This document shows positions 1 through 7,282 of a stretch of DNA of 16,573 nt, one piece after another (within the stretch, counting starts at the first letter, position 1; each line of letters opens with the position of its first letter). The translations under genes and the position numbers were made by a program. Source of the stretch: Alphaproteobacteria bacterium UBA2966 (GTDB taxonomy: Bacteria > Pseudomonadota > Alphaproteobacteria > UBA2966); contig DEBC01000146.1 in assembly GCA_002348365.1 (NCBI GenBank), forward strand, positions 29,651 to 46,223, written 5' to 3'. The notes beneath the pieces were generated by a model, which searched no databases, was not told where the DNA came from, and saw only the letters and a program-made list of their open reading frames with translations.

Positions 1-39
1 ATTTTCAGTCCACTGCTCTACCAACTGAGCTACCTGGGC
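1..39 (-). tRNA. tRNA-Phe (GAA), 3' part cut by window edge
   Basis: Read on the minus strand, the sequence has a 7-base acceptor arm (GCCCAGG), then TA, a D-stem GCTC/GAGC with loop AGTTGGTA, and the 5' half of the anticodon stem (GTGGA). The anticodon loop begins CTGAAAA, which gives anticodon GAA for phenylalanine. The T arm and 3' acceptor strand lie beyond the window. The placement downstream of yacG matches the arrangement I know from other Alphaproteobacteria. A dioxygenase gene separates the two here. Confidence 0.93.
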
Positions 40-79
40 ACGGCTCGCCACCCGCCAATAGGCAGTCGAGCGAGGCCGG

Positions 80-108
80 GTTATAGGGAATTCGCCGCAA
101 CCTGTCCA
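80..108 (-). promoter_or_regulatory. sigma-70 type promoter for tRNA-Phe
   Basis: On the minus strand there is a -35 box TGGACA (plus 103-108), exactly 17 bases of spacer, and a -10 box TATAAC (plus 80-85). Each box matches 5 of 6 consensus positions. Transcription would start near 73, about 34 bases before the mature tRNA 5' end, a plausible leader for RNase P processing. It would let the tRNA be made independently of the upstream protein genes. Confidence 0.7.
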
Positions 109-134
109 GCGAACGCACACACCGGAAGCATTGA

Positions 135-1025
135 TCAAGCCGCTGTGGGCGTGACTTCAGGCGGCTTGTAGAACGGCTGGTCCCCGGTGATCTGTGTTCG
201 ATGCATGATGCGCCGCGCCGCATTGTCAAATGGGTCTCTGCGATGCATGGCGCATCGGTTATCCCACATGATCAAATCGCCCACCTGCCACGTATGCGTC
301 CAGGTGTTTTCGGCCTTGGTGGAATTCTCCCACAACATATCGAGCAGTGCCTCGCTTTCCTCCACCGAGAGGCCCGGAACATAGGCATTCGTCCGCCGCC
401 CCAGGAAAAGCGCGGTTCTCTCCGTCTCTGGGTGAGTCCGCAGAATCGGGTGGCGCGCACCAGGGGTCTGCGTGACATCCTTGACCGCCTCAAAGCCGTG
501 CCGCAAGCCACCGGTCGATGTAAGCGTGGCATCGTGGATCGCCTTAAGGTCTTGAAGCTTTGCCTGAACCTCTCGCGGCAGGGTCTCGTAGGCCCGGTAC
601 ATATTGCAGAAACTCGTGTCGCCGCCAGTGGGAGGGATTTCCAATGAGTAGAGTACAGAAGCCGCCGGCGGCTCATCATATGAACTCATGTCGGTGTGCC
701 AGTCAGACTCCAGATTCCCCAATCCACCGATCGGCTGACCGTCCTCGATGACATTCGAAATCACGGTGATCTCGTTGTGCTCGTCCGTCGAGACCTTGCC
801 CCCCCTCTCCGATCCGATGGGGGCACCGTCAAGGGAACCAAATCTGGAGCTGAATTCAACGAGTTGCCGATCGTCGATCGACTGACCGCGGATCAACAGA
901 ACCAGATGCTCCATCCAGGCATCGTGGATGTCACGAACAGTGACATCGTCCAAGATATTGCTCAGATCGACGCCTTTGATTTCGGCGCCCAGCACATCGG
1001 ACAATGGATGTACGGTGATCCCCAT
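135..1025 (-). CDS. TauD/TfdA-family Fe(II)/2-oxoglutarate dioxygenase
   Basis: This 296-residue protein is a cytoplasmic non-heme iron oxygenase that would couple 2-oxoglutarate decarboxylation to hydroxylation of a small substrate. The iron-binding facial triad is visible: H110 and D112 in WHTD, and H261 in the AMHRRDPF segment. R272 in ARRIMHRTQ is the expected 2-oxoglutarate-binding arginine, and a GGDT motif follows the first two ligands. Length fits the TauD family (about 280-300). I chose the ATG at 1025 because AGGAG lies nine bases upstream and the family-like sequence starts there. An in-frame start at 1100 would add 25 charged residues. The gene stands between yacG and tRNA-Phe. 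The substrate (taurine, another sulfonate, an aryloxyacid or something else) cannot be told from sequence; no sulfonate transporter is next to it. Confidence 0.88.
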   Translation of the reverse strand: MGITVHPLSDVLGAEIKGVDLSNILDDVTVRDIHDAWMEHLVLLIRGQSIDDRQLVEFSSRFGSLDGAPIGSERGGKVSTDEHNEITVISNVIEDGQPIGGLGNLESDWHTDMSSYDEPPAASVLYSLEIPPTGGDTSFCNMYRAYETLPREVQAKLQDLKAIHDATLTSTGGLRHGFEAVKDVTQTPGARHPILRTHPETERTALFLGRRTNAYVPGLSVEESEALLDMLWENSTKAENTWTHTWQVGDLIMWDNRCAMHRRDPFDNAARRIMHRTQITGDQPFYKPPEVTPTAA

Positions 1026-1117
1026 TTCTCGCTTCTCCTGCTTCCTTCTTTCGCGCGTTTGATCGTTCGCCAACATAATGCCTTCACCGCAACCCACCAA
1101 AGGGACTAGCGCAAAGC

Positions 1118-1360
1118 CTAGTAGAACTTATCATCTGTTTTATCTGCCTCGATCGCCTCAATCAGCTCTTCCATTTCGGCGCTGTCAGGCGGTTCGGCGG
1201 CAGGAATAGCGTACGTACCCGAGAACCATTTGCCCAGATCGATCTCCTTGCAACGCTTCGAGCAAAATGGGCCGTGCTCCTTACTTGCTGGCAAGCCACA
1301 GGTGGGACAGCCCGCCTTCTTGGCCTTCTTGGGCTTTATGGGGAGTCGCTCAACCGTCAT
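1118..1360 (-). CDS. yacG: DNA gyrase inhibitor YacG (zinc-binding)
   Basis: This is an 80-residue small zinc protein. A CPTCG knuckle near residues 18-22 and a second pair in FCSKRC form a four-cysteine zinc site. DLGKWFSGTYAIP after it is typical of YacG, and the acidic tail (EEL..AIEADKTDD) also fits. In E. coli, YacG binds GyrB and inhibits supercoiling. The ATG at 1360 is preferred over a GTG at 1366 because the ribosome site GAGGTG ends just upstream of the ATG and would overlap the GTG. It follows the RNase gene by 30 bases in the same direction and is very likely co-transcribed with it. It ends in TAG, within a weak imperfect hairpin (about 1105-1122). Confidence 0.92.
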   Translation of the reverse strand: MTVERLPIKPKKAKKAGCPTCGLPASKEHGPFCSKRCKEIDLGKWFSGTYAIPAAEPPDSAEMEELIEAIEADKTDDKFY

Positions 1361-1390
1361 GCCCACCTCGACTCATGACACTGGATCTGC

Positions 1391-2839
1391 CTACGCCCGA
1401 ACAACGTCGAAGTGATCGGGCGGCATATCCTCATCCCTGCGGAGAGTCACGCTACACCCCAATTGACGGCCCAATGCCTCCGCATCGGCAACGCCTTCAA
1501 TGACAGCTATGACCTCCGGTGCCGCGACAATCGTCAAGGCACCGCCGGGATTATCTTCGACTTCACGTTCCGCCGTCGCAAGCGCGTGGTCGGCGGCAGC
1601 TTCGGGTGTATCGATCTGTCCGTGGCCTTCGCAGGTCGGACAAACGCGACTAATGAGCTCTGCAAGGGGCGGACCAACCCGCCGGCGTGTCATCTCGAGA
1701 AGTCCGAAACGAGACAGTCCCCCGATGTCCGTCGGTGCTGGATCATCACGCAATACATCACGCAATGTTTCGACCACCCGTTCCGCGTTTGCTCGCCGTC
1801 GCATTTGAATGAAATCGATCACAATCGCGCCGCCGATTCCACGCAGACGAAGCTGCCGACCTACCTCCGTTGCCGCTTCCAGGTTCGTCTGCAGGGCTGC
1901 TTCCTCGGGATTTCCTCGGTTCCGACCTTTCGAATCCACGTCGATTGCAGTCAGGGCCGCGGTGGTCTCGACAATGATCCGGCCACCTCCGGGCAGGGCG
2001 ACACTGGGCTCCAGGACATCGGCGACCTGGTCTTCGAGTTCATGCCGGTCGAACAGGTTGCCGCCGCCGGTATAAAGCGACATCCGCTCGGCGAGCGACG
2101 GCATAACCGTTTCCGCATAGGATTTCGCGCTCGCCAGCGCATCCGCATCGTCAATGAGCAGCGTGGTGTCTGGCGAAGAGACATAATCACGTACAGCCTT
2201 GGCCACGGCCCCAAGATCCGCATGAACGGTCGAGGGCGCGTCAACCTTGTCTGCCTCTCTGAGCACCTTTCGCCAAACCTCTCGAAGTGCCTCCAGTTCT
2301 TCCGAGAACTCCTGGAGCTCGGCTCCCTCTGCATTGGTTCGAACAATGACACCTTCGTTCTCGCCCAGAAGCCCATCCAGAATACTCATCAACCGCTCTC
2401 GTTCACCCTCGTCCACGATACGTCGCGAGAGAGCTACGCCGGTCCGGTAGGGGGAATAAATCAGCGTTCGCCCCGGCAAGGAAATCGATGTCGTGAGACG
2501 AGCACCCTTATCACCAAATGCATCGCGGGCGACCTGTACCAGAATGGAGTCCCCTTCGCGCAACAACTGGTTGATCGGGGGCACCGCACCGTCGTCTTCA
2601 ACATCTCCCGCGAGTTCACGTGCATCGTCCGCCGACAAAAATCCGTCGCGCTCCAATCCGACGTCGACAAATGCTGCACGCAGCGTGGGAACCACGCTCA
2701 AAGCCCGCCCCAAATATATGTTCCCTACGGGACTGCGGCGGCTCGTAGGCTCCATCGTGAGGTCAACGAGTTCGCCGTCAATGACTCGCGCTACACGCGT
2801 GAGAATGGGACTTACGTTCACCAATATTTCTTCAGTCAT
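1391..2839 (-). CDS. rng: Ribonuclease G (RNase E/G family)
   Basis: This is a 482-residue endoribonuclease that cleaves single-stranded RNA 5' ends and takes part in rRNA maturation and mRNA decay. An S1-like RNA-binding region lies near residues 38-118 (GNIYLGR, AAFVDVG). The DNase I-like catalytic core has two expected metal-binding aspartates, near D300 (LTAIDVDSKGR) and D342 (VIDFIQM). The zinc-link motif CPTCEGHG starts near C400. There is no long C-terminal degradosome scaffold, and length matches RNase G (about 489) rather than RNase E. The ATG at 2839 is chosen over the GTG at 2842 because GGAG then sits at proper distance. The start overlaps the end of maf by 8 bases, indicating translational coupling. 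It stops with TAG. A product name of RNase E/G would be equally safe. Confidence 0.93.
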   Translation of the reverse strand: MTEEILVNVSPILTRVARVIDGELVDLTMEPTSRRSPVGNIYLGRALSVVPTLRAAFVDVGLERDGFLSADDARELAGDVEDDGAVPPINQLLREGDSILVQVARDAFGDKGARLTTSISLPGRTLIYSPYRTGVALSRRIVDEGERERLMSILDGLLGENEGVIVRTNAEGAELQEFSEELEALREVWRKVLREADKVDAPSTVHADLGAVAKAVRDYVSSPDTTLLIDDADALASAKSYAETVMPSLAERMSLYTGGGNLFDRHELEDQVADVLEPSVALPGGGRIIVETTAALTAIDVDSKGRNRGNPEEAALQTNLEAATEVGRQLRLRGIGGAIVIDFIQMRRRANAERVVETLRDVLRDDPAPTDIGGLSRFGLLEMTRRRVGPPLAELISRVCPTCEGHGQIDTPEAAADHALATAEREVEDNPGGALTIVAAPEVIAVIEGVADAEALGRQLGCSVTLRRDEDMPPDHFDVVRA

Positions 2840-3461
2840 CACCTACTCCGGCTTCTGACCGGCACTGCGCATCGAAAACAGGATAACCGACCCCTGAAAG
2901 CATTGCCGCCGTTTCGTATAGCGGTAGTCCGACGACGCCGGAATAGGAACCTCTCAGCCACTGAACGAACATGGCTGCACGCCCCTGGATCGCGTAACCG
3001 CCTGCCTTGCCACGCCACTCTTTGCTTGCGACGTATGCGTCGACTTCTCGGGTTTCCAGTCTCTTGAACGAAACGACAGTCGTGACCATGCGGGTTCGGG
3101 AATTCAGTTGCGGATCAATCACAGCCACGCCCGAGTGGACGCGGTGACGCCGACCGGACAATAGCCGAAGGCACGTCCGAGCATCATCCTCGGTATTGGC
3201 CTTGGGCAAGATACGCCTCCCACAAGCCACCACGGTGTCGGCGGCGAGAACGAACGTACCTTGCCGTTCCTTCCCAACCTGCTTCGCTTTCCCAAGCGCC
3301 AGGCGTATTGCCAAGTTTCCGGGTTCCTCACCCTTCAGCGGAGCCTCATCGATCTCCGGGGAGCAGATCTCGTCTGGAACAAGGCCAATCTGGAGGAGCA
3401 GCTGCCGTCGCCGGGGCGAAGCCGAAGCAAGGACCAGAGGCGAACCGGGCTGAGCGCCCAA
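2832..3461 (-). CDS. maf: Maf-family nucleoside triphosphate pyrophosphatase
   Basis: This 209-residue Maf/Ham1-fold enzyme hydrolyses non-canonical or modified nucleotides (dTTP/UTP or m7GTP type, depending on subfamily) to monophosphate and pyrophosphate. Visible signatures are SASPRRRQLL near the N-terminus, the EIDE loop, AADTVV in the core, a LSGRRHRVHSGV segment, and YAIQGRAAMFVQ followed by GSYSGVVGLPL. Start choice is uncertain. The reading frame gives a TTG at 3461, 12 bases after the infA stop, with no good Shine-Dalgarno sequence, so translation may depend on coupling to infA. The 3' end overlaps the RNase gene by 8 bases. The infA-maf-RNase-yacG order is the usual alphaproteobacterial one. 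Confidence 0.92.
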   Translation of the reverse strand: MGAQPGSPLVLASASPRRRQLLLQIGLVPDEICSPEIDEAPLKGEEPGNLAIRLALGKAKQVGKERQGTFVLAADTVVACGRRILPKANTEDDARTCLRLLSGRRHRVHSGVAVIDPQLNSRTRMVTTVVSFKRLETREVDAYVASKEWRGKAGGYAIQGRAAMFVQWLRGSYSGVVGLPLYETAAMLSGVGYPVFDAQCRSEAGVGDD

Positions 3462-3473
3462 CGTGAAGATGTT

Positions 3474-3692
3474 CTATTTGTAGCGGAACGTGATGCGGCC
3501 CTTGGTCAGATCGTATGGCGTCATTTCGACCAGGACCTTGTCGCCAGCTAGCACGCGAATGCGGTGCTTGCGCATCTTTCCCGCAGTGTGGGCCAAGACC
3601 TCGTGACCGTTCTCCAGCTTCACCCGAAACATGGCATTGGGGAGAAGCTCGCTCACGACGCCGGGAAACTCCAAAAGTTCTTCTTTAGCCAT
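3474..3692 (-). CDS. infA: Translation initiation factor IF-1
   Basis: This 72-residue protein is a single OB fold that binds the 30S A site and helps IF-2 and IF-3 select the initiator tRNA. MAKEELLEFPGVV at the start, LENGHEVLAHTAGKMRKHRIR in the middle and PYDLTKGRITFRYK at the end are diagnostic. The start at 3692 gives the canonical 72-residue length and has a strong ribosome site (GGAGG, four bases before ATG). The open frame runs on upstream to 3758, but that part is not protein-like. The 151-base gap upstream is the largest within the housekeeping block, so an infA promoter probably lies there, although I see no clear -35/-10 pair. It stops with TAG. Confidence 0.97.
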   Translation of the reverse strand: MAKEELLEFPGVVSELLPNAMFRVKLENGHEVLAHTAGKMRKHRIRVLAGDKVLVEMTPYDLTKGRITFRYK

Positions 3693-3843
3693 CCACCCTC
3701 CAGCGTTGGCAATCCATTTGCTCGTGTTTGCGCCGCAATCAAGGCGTGCAACGCCCAAAAAATCAAGCGCGCGACCGATATTTCATCGCCGGTTCACCGA
3801 TGGGCCTGCACTGATACATGCTCGAGAGGAACATCGGAGACGT

Positions 3844-4287
3844 CTAAAGAGATGGCGGAGACCCTTCGGAAAACCGCCGAAGAATACGTTCTTGAAGTGA
3901 GTCACGGACCTCTCTGTAGGCGTCGAGAATGGTCTCCCTGCTGCCTTGAACGACTGTCGCATCAAAGGTTTGCCAGTACTCCAGTTCGCAGGCCATCGTT
4001 CGCGTTAGTTCCACGGCACGATGCTGTGCGTCCGGCGACAACGAGATCACCAGGCCGTAGGACGTGTCCTCCAGCTGATCAAAAGTCTTGGGGTTGTGTC
4101 GTGACATGTCGATTCCAATCTCATCCATCACTGTCACGACGAAGGCGCTTGTTTCGCCCAGCCGAACACCGACCGAATCGACGTATACCCGATGGCCGAA
4201 GTAGTGCTTCATCAGTCCTTCCGCCATCGGAGACCGAACGGCGTTCATGGTGCATGAATACAGGACTGCGTCGGGTAGGTCCGCCAT
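3844..4287 (-). CDS. Low-molecular-weight phosphatase-like protein
   Basis: This 147-residue protein has the low-molecular-weight tyrosine phosphatase / arsenate reductase fold. The P-loop is C12-TMNAV-R18-S, a proper C-X5-R-S signature followed by PMAEG. A candidate general acid, D109, lies in the FDAT segment of the C-terminal region, but the usual DP pair reads DA. Members of this family commonly sit between UPF0262 and infA in Alphaproteobacteria, and I know of no assigned physiological substrate. I prefer the ATG at 4287, 16 bases after the UPF0262 stop. A GTG at 4326 would add 13 residues and overlap UPF0262, with no ribosome site. Phosphatase activity is probable; arsenate reduction is less likely without ars neighbours. 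Confidence 0.82.
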   Translation of the reverse strand: MADLPDAVLYSCTMNAVRSPMAEGLMKHYFGHRVYVDSVGVRLGETSAFVVTVMDEIGIDMSRHNPKTFDQLEDTSYGLVISLSPDAQHRAVELTRTMACELEYWQTFDATVVQGSRETILDAYREVRDSLQERILRRFSEGSPPSL

Positions 4288-4303
4288 CAGTTGTTCGTTC
4301 CCG

Positions 4304-4777
4304 TCAGCCCCTGAAATGCAGTACACAGATCAACGTGAAGAGACGACGCGAGGTTGCATCATCGACCTCTACCTTGGACGCGAGGTGACGGCGTAACAGC
4401 TGAGCACCCTCGTCATGCAGCCCGCGTCTCCCCATATCAATCGCCTCAATCCGCGACGGAGTCGCCGACTTGATCGCGTCGTAGTAGCTCTCACAGATGA
4501 GGAAGTATTCACGAATGATCCGCCGGAACGGGGTCAGTGCGAGAACGATGTTGTCGATGTCCTGTTCGTCCTCGGACCGCACTTCGAACACGAGCCGCGA
4601 CTCACGGACACTCACATGCACACGAAAGGGTCCTGCAACCCGATCGACGAGGGCGAACCGGTTTTCCTGCAACAGATCAAATATGGCAACCCGGCGCTCG
4701 TGATCGACATCCGGATTCCGGCGAACGAAACTTTGCTCGTCGAGCGTGACGTCGATGATCCGATGGCGATTGGACAT
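4304..4777 (-). CDS. UPF0262 family protein
   Basis: This is a 157-residue conserved protein of unknown function. It matches my memory of the UPF0262 family, notably the segment IDMGRRGLHDEGAQLLRRHL and the C-terminal RRLFTLICVLH. It has no signal peptide and no membrane segment, and the composition is charged and soluble. It follows hisD by 5 bases and precedes the phosphatase-like gene, so it is almost certainly co-transcribed with both. This family is largely restricted to Alphaproteobacteria and keeps this position, which suggests a housekeeping role, but no function can be stated. Confidence 0.88.
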   Translation of the reverse strand: MSNRHRIIDVTLDEQSFVRRNPDVDHERRVAIFDLLQENRFALVDRVAGPFRVHVSVRESRLVFEVRSEDEQDIDNIVLALTPFRRIIREYFLICESYYDAIKSATPSRIEAIDMGRRGLHDEGAQLLRRHLASKVEVDDATSRRLFTLICVLHFRG

Positions 4778-4782
4778 TGCTC

Positions 4783-6093
4783 TCAGGACTCGGAATTACC
4801 GTCGTCCCTCAGACGGATATTGAGGGACAACGCGTGGGCACCAAATCCCTCCGACTCGGCAAGCTCAGCTGCAGCGGGACCCACCATTCGCAGACCGGAT
4901 GCATCGCAGCGCACCAGGGAGGTCCGCTTCATGAAATCGAGTACCGACAATCCCGACGAGAACCTCGCGCTGCGCGCCGTCGGCAAGACGTGGCTGGGCC
5001 CGGCAATGTAATCCCCCACGGCCTCGGGTGTGTATCGGCCCAGAAATATCGCACCGGCGTGGCGCACCTCTTTTGAGACCGACTCCGGCTTTGCAACGGC
5101 GAGCTCAAGGTGTTCGGGTGCAATTCGATCGATCAGTGGTGGTGCTTCCGAGAGATCGTCCAAAAGGATGATCGCGCCGTAATCTTTCCACGCGGCCGAG
5201 GCGATTGGGGCCCGTTCGAGGCCCGCCAGGTGGTCAGCAATGGCGCCTTCGACCCGTCCAGCGAATGCCGAATCATCTGTCATCAGAATGGCCTGCGCAT
5301 TCGTGTCATGTTCGGCTTGAGACAACAGATCGGCCGCAACCCAGGCCGGATCGTTTTCGCGATCCGCCACGACAAGAATTTCTGACGGTCCGGCAACCAT
5401 GTCTATTCCGACGCTTCCAAACAGCAACCGCTTGGCCGCCGTCACGTAGGCGTTGCCGGGTCCAACGATCTTGTCCACGGCTGGAATGCTGTCGGTTCCG
5501 AGTGCGAGCGCCGCGACCGCGTGCGCACCCCCGACTCGATAAATCTCCGTGACGCCAGAAAGTTGCGCCGCTGCCGCAACCATCGGATGGAGTTCGTCGT
5601 CGGGCGACACTGTGGCCATTGCGATCCGGTCGACACCGGCCACCCCTGCAGGAATCGCCGTCATCAGGACTGTCGACGGATAGGCGGCCAGACCTCCGGG
5701 TATGTAAAGACCGACGGAGGTGATCGGCGACCATCGATATCCCAACCCGACGCCGTCCGATCCCCCAAGTTCGAGATCGGCTGGCATCTGCTGGATGTGA
5801 AACTCGTCGATCCGCTGTGCCGCAACGGTCAGCGCTTCCCTTGCGGCGGCGGGCGCCTTCTCGGCTGCTGCCAGTATCTCTGCCTCCGGTACACGCAGGG
5901 AATTCGGCGTCAGCCTCTGATCATCGAACCTTTCGGCATATGCAATGACGGCGGCGTCACCGCGGAGGCGAACATCGTCAATGATGCGTAACGCATCTTC
6001 GGTCACATCCGCAGCTGACTCGCGCTTGGCCCCCAGGAACGTTGCAAATTCCGTCTCAAAGTTCGAGTCCGCCGTGCAAAGCCTAACGGGCAT
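4783..6093 (-). CDS. hisD: Histidinol dehydrogenase
   Basis: This 436-residue enzyme carries out the last two steps of histidine synthesis, L-histidinol to L-histidinal to L-histidine, with two NAD+ and a bound zinc. The catalytic pair E327-H328 is in APEHLELAV. Predicted zinc ligands are Q259 and H262 (SQAEHD), D361 (VGDYIAGPSHVLPT) and H420 (FGAHALS), matching the E. coli positions Q259, H262, D360 and H419. Length is normal for the family (about 430). The ATG at 6093 has AGGGAGG eight bases upstream and overlaps the end of hisG by 11 bases, so the two histidine genes are translationally coupled. Confidence 0.97.
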   Translation of the reverse strand: MPVRLCTADSNFETEFATFLGAKRESAADVTEDALRIIDDVRLRGDAAVIAYAERFDDQRLTPNSLRVPEAEILAAAEKAPAAAREALTVAAQRIDEFHIQQMPADLELGGSDGVGLGYRWSPITSVGLYIPGGLAAYPSTVLMTAIPAGVAGVDRIAMATVSPDDELHPMVAAAAQLSGVTEIYRVGGAHAVAALALGTDSIPAVDKIVGPGNAYVTAAKRLLFGSVGIDMVAGPSEILVVADRENDPAWVAADLLSQAEHDTNAQAILMTDDSAFAGRVEGAIADHLAGLERAPIASAAWKDYGAIILLDDLSEAPPLIDRIAPEHLELAVAKPESVSKEVRHAGAIFLGRYTPEAVGDYIAGPSHVLPTARSARFSSGLSVLDFMKRTSLVRCDASGLRMVGPAAAELAESEGFGAHALSLNIRLRDDGNSES

Positions 6094-6745
6094 CCGACGC
6101 CTCCCTGAACCGCTGAATCCACGCGTTTATTTCGCGCGACCTGGTTTTCAAGGCAGTGCGGTTCACGGCCAGACGAGACGTCACATCGGTAATGTGTTCA
6201 ACCTCGACCAATCCGTTTGCTTGAAGCGTTGCGCCAGTGGAGACCAGATCAACGATACGCCGACACAAGCCCAGAGCCGGAGCCAGCTCCATCGCGCCGT
6301 TCAAGTGAATGCACTCTGCCTGAACACCGCGGGCTGCGAAGTGGCGACGCGTAATCGACGGGTACTTCGTCGCGACACGCACATGACTCCAGCGGGAAGG
6401 ATCGTCGCGAGCGCCAAACTCTTCAGGTTCAGCAACCGCGAGTCGGCATTTACCAACGTTCAGGTCGAGTGGGGCGTAGACCTCGGGGTACTCGAATTCC
6501 ATCAGCACATCGTTACCCGCAATGCCCAGATGCGCGCCTCCGAAGGCAACAAACGTCGCAACGTCGAAGCTGCGGACACGGACGATCGAGATATTTGGAT
6601 GATTGGTGGCAAACCAGAGCTGGCGCGCATCGGGATCGTCGAACGCAGCTTCGGGTTCCACGCCCGCGGCACGCACGACATCGATCACCTCGCGCAGGAT
6701 GCGCCCGCGTGGCAATGCGATAACGATTGAGTCAGACGTAGACAC
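6083..6745 (-). CDS. hisG: ATP phosphoribosyltransferase, short form
   Basis: This 220-residue enzyme catalyses the committed first step of histidine synthesis, joining ATP and PRPP to give phosphoribosyl-ATP. IALPRGRILREV at the N-terminus and the AHLGIAGNDVLME segment are typical. Its length is that of the short form, which lacks the C-terminal regulatory ACT-like domain and normally works as a hetero-octamer with the regulatory subunit HisZ. No hisZ is in the window, so it must be elsewhere if the rule holds. The start is GTG at 6745, with GAGGT nine bases upstream. It ends with TAG inside the hisD start region. Confidence 0.94.
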   Translation of the reverse strand: MSTSDSIVIALPRGRILREVIDVVRAAGVEPEAAFDDPDARQLWFATNHPNISIVRVRSFDVATFVAFGGAHLGIAGNDVLMEFEYPEVYAPLDLNVGKCRLAVAEPEEFGARDDPSRWSHVRVATKYPSITRRHFAARGVQAECIHLNGAMELAPALGLCRRIVDLVSTGATLQANGLVEVEHITDVTSRLAVNRTALKTRSREINAWIQRFREASDAR

Positions 6746-6792
6746 GTGAATGATACCTCGAAGTGCTGAAACCTGTGCGGTTGAAACGCAAG

Positions 6793-6812
6793 CTGAACGA
6801 GTGGAAGTTCAG
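6793..6812 (-). other. Intercistronic hairpin between the DUF2948 gene and hisG
   Basis: CTGAAC and GTTCAG form a perfect 6-bp inverted repeat around an 8-base loop, overlapping the stop codon of the DUF2948 gene. No U-tract follows, so it is not an intrinsic terminator. It could affect mRNA stability or processing, or be chance. Confidence 0.25.
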
Positions 6813-7267
6813 TCGGTCGCGTCGAGCGAATGTTCGGGTTTCCGCCGTGTGACCCAGGGTGACCCTCGGTCGGTCAAACGGCATTCGATGCAATCGACAT
6901 GGAGGCAAATTATACCGCCGCCAGCAAAAACCAATTCAACTTGAGCCGAGGCCTCGGAACTTTCCGTGACTGCGACCGCGAGAAGTTCAAGCACCTCATC
7001 CTGTGCGGCCAGATCAACATTCAGGGTCTGAACTCCCGTCACATCATCGAAATGGAGCACCGAACGCACGCGGTTGTGGAGTTTGCCTTCCACCTGAACG
7101 CCGTCGTCACGTTCCCACATAAAACGATCGAGGAGTACAAGAAATATGCGTTCTCGCTGCTGAAAGGTCATGTCCCGCGCGCGCGTCAGGGCGTCCTGAA
7201 CCATCGACGACACGACGGCAAGGTCCTCGGCGTCCCGGGCACTCAGCTTGAGGGGTTCATCGGCCAT
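6809..7267 (-). CDS. DUF2948 family protein
   Basis: This is a 152-residue cytoplasmic protein of unknown function. I place it in DUF2948 from the pattern LKLSARDAEDLAVVSSMVQDAL at the N-terminus, a central RFMWE, and a C-terminal region ending near WVTRRKPEH. This family is found between murA and the his genes in many Alphaproteobacteria. It follows murA by 15 bases, has a ribosome site (AAGGGGA) before ATG, and is probably on the murA transcript. The 63-base gap to hisG holds a small hairpin. No catalytic motif or membrane segment is visible. Confidence 0.85.
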   Translation of the reverse strand: MADEPLKLSARDAEDLAVVSSMVQDALTRARDMTFQQRERIFLVLLDRFMWERDDGVQVEGKLHNRVRSVLHFDDVTGVQTLNVDLAAQDEVLELLAVAVTESSEASAQVELVFAGGGIICLHVDCIECRLTDRGSPWVTRRKPEHSLDATD

Positions 7268-7282
7268 GCAATTCCCCTTCCC

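Noticed and set aside
1105..1122. Hairpin over the yacG stop as a terminator
   Set aside because: The stem is only 5-7 bp with a bulge, and it is not followed by a U-tract.
1412..3067. 551-codon open frame on the plus strand opposite the RNase and maf genes
   Set aside because: It is fully antisense to two well-supported genes, has no recognisable domain, and has an unnatural composition rich in Arg, Cys and His. It is a by-product of GC-rich codon use.
3738..3770. GGCGT-ACGCC hairpin next to an A-run between the phosphatase-like gene and infA
   Set aside because: On the transcribed minus strand the T-run precedes the stem instead of following it, so it cannot be an intrinsic terminator for the upstream gene.
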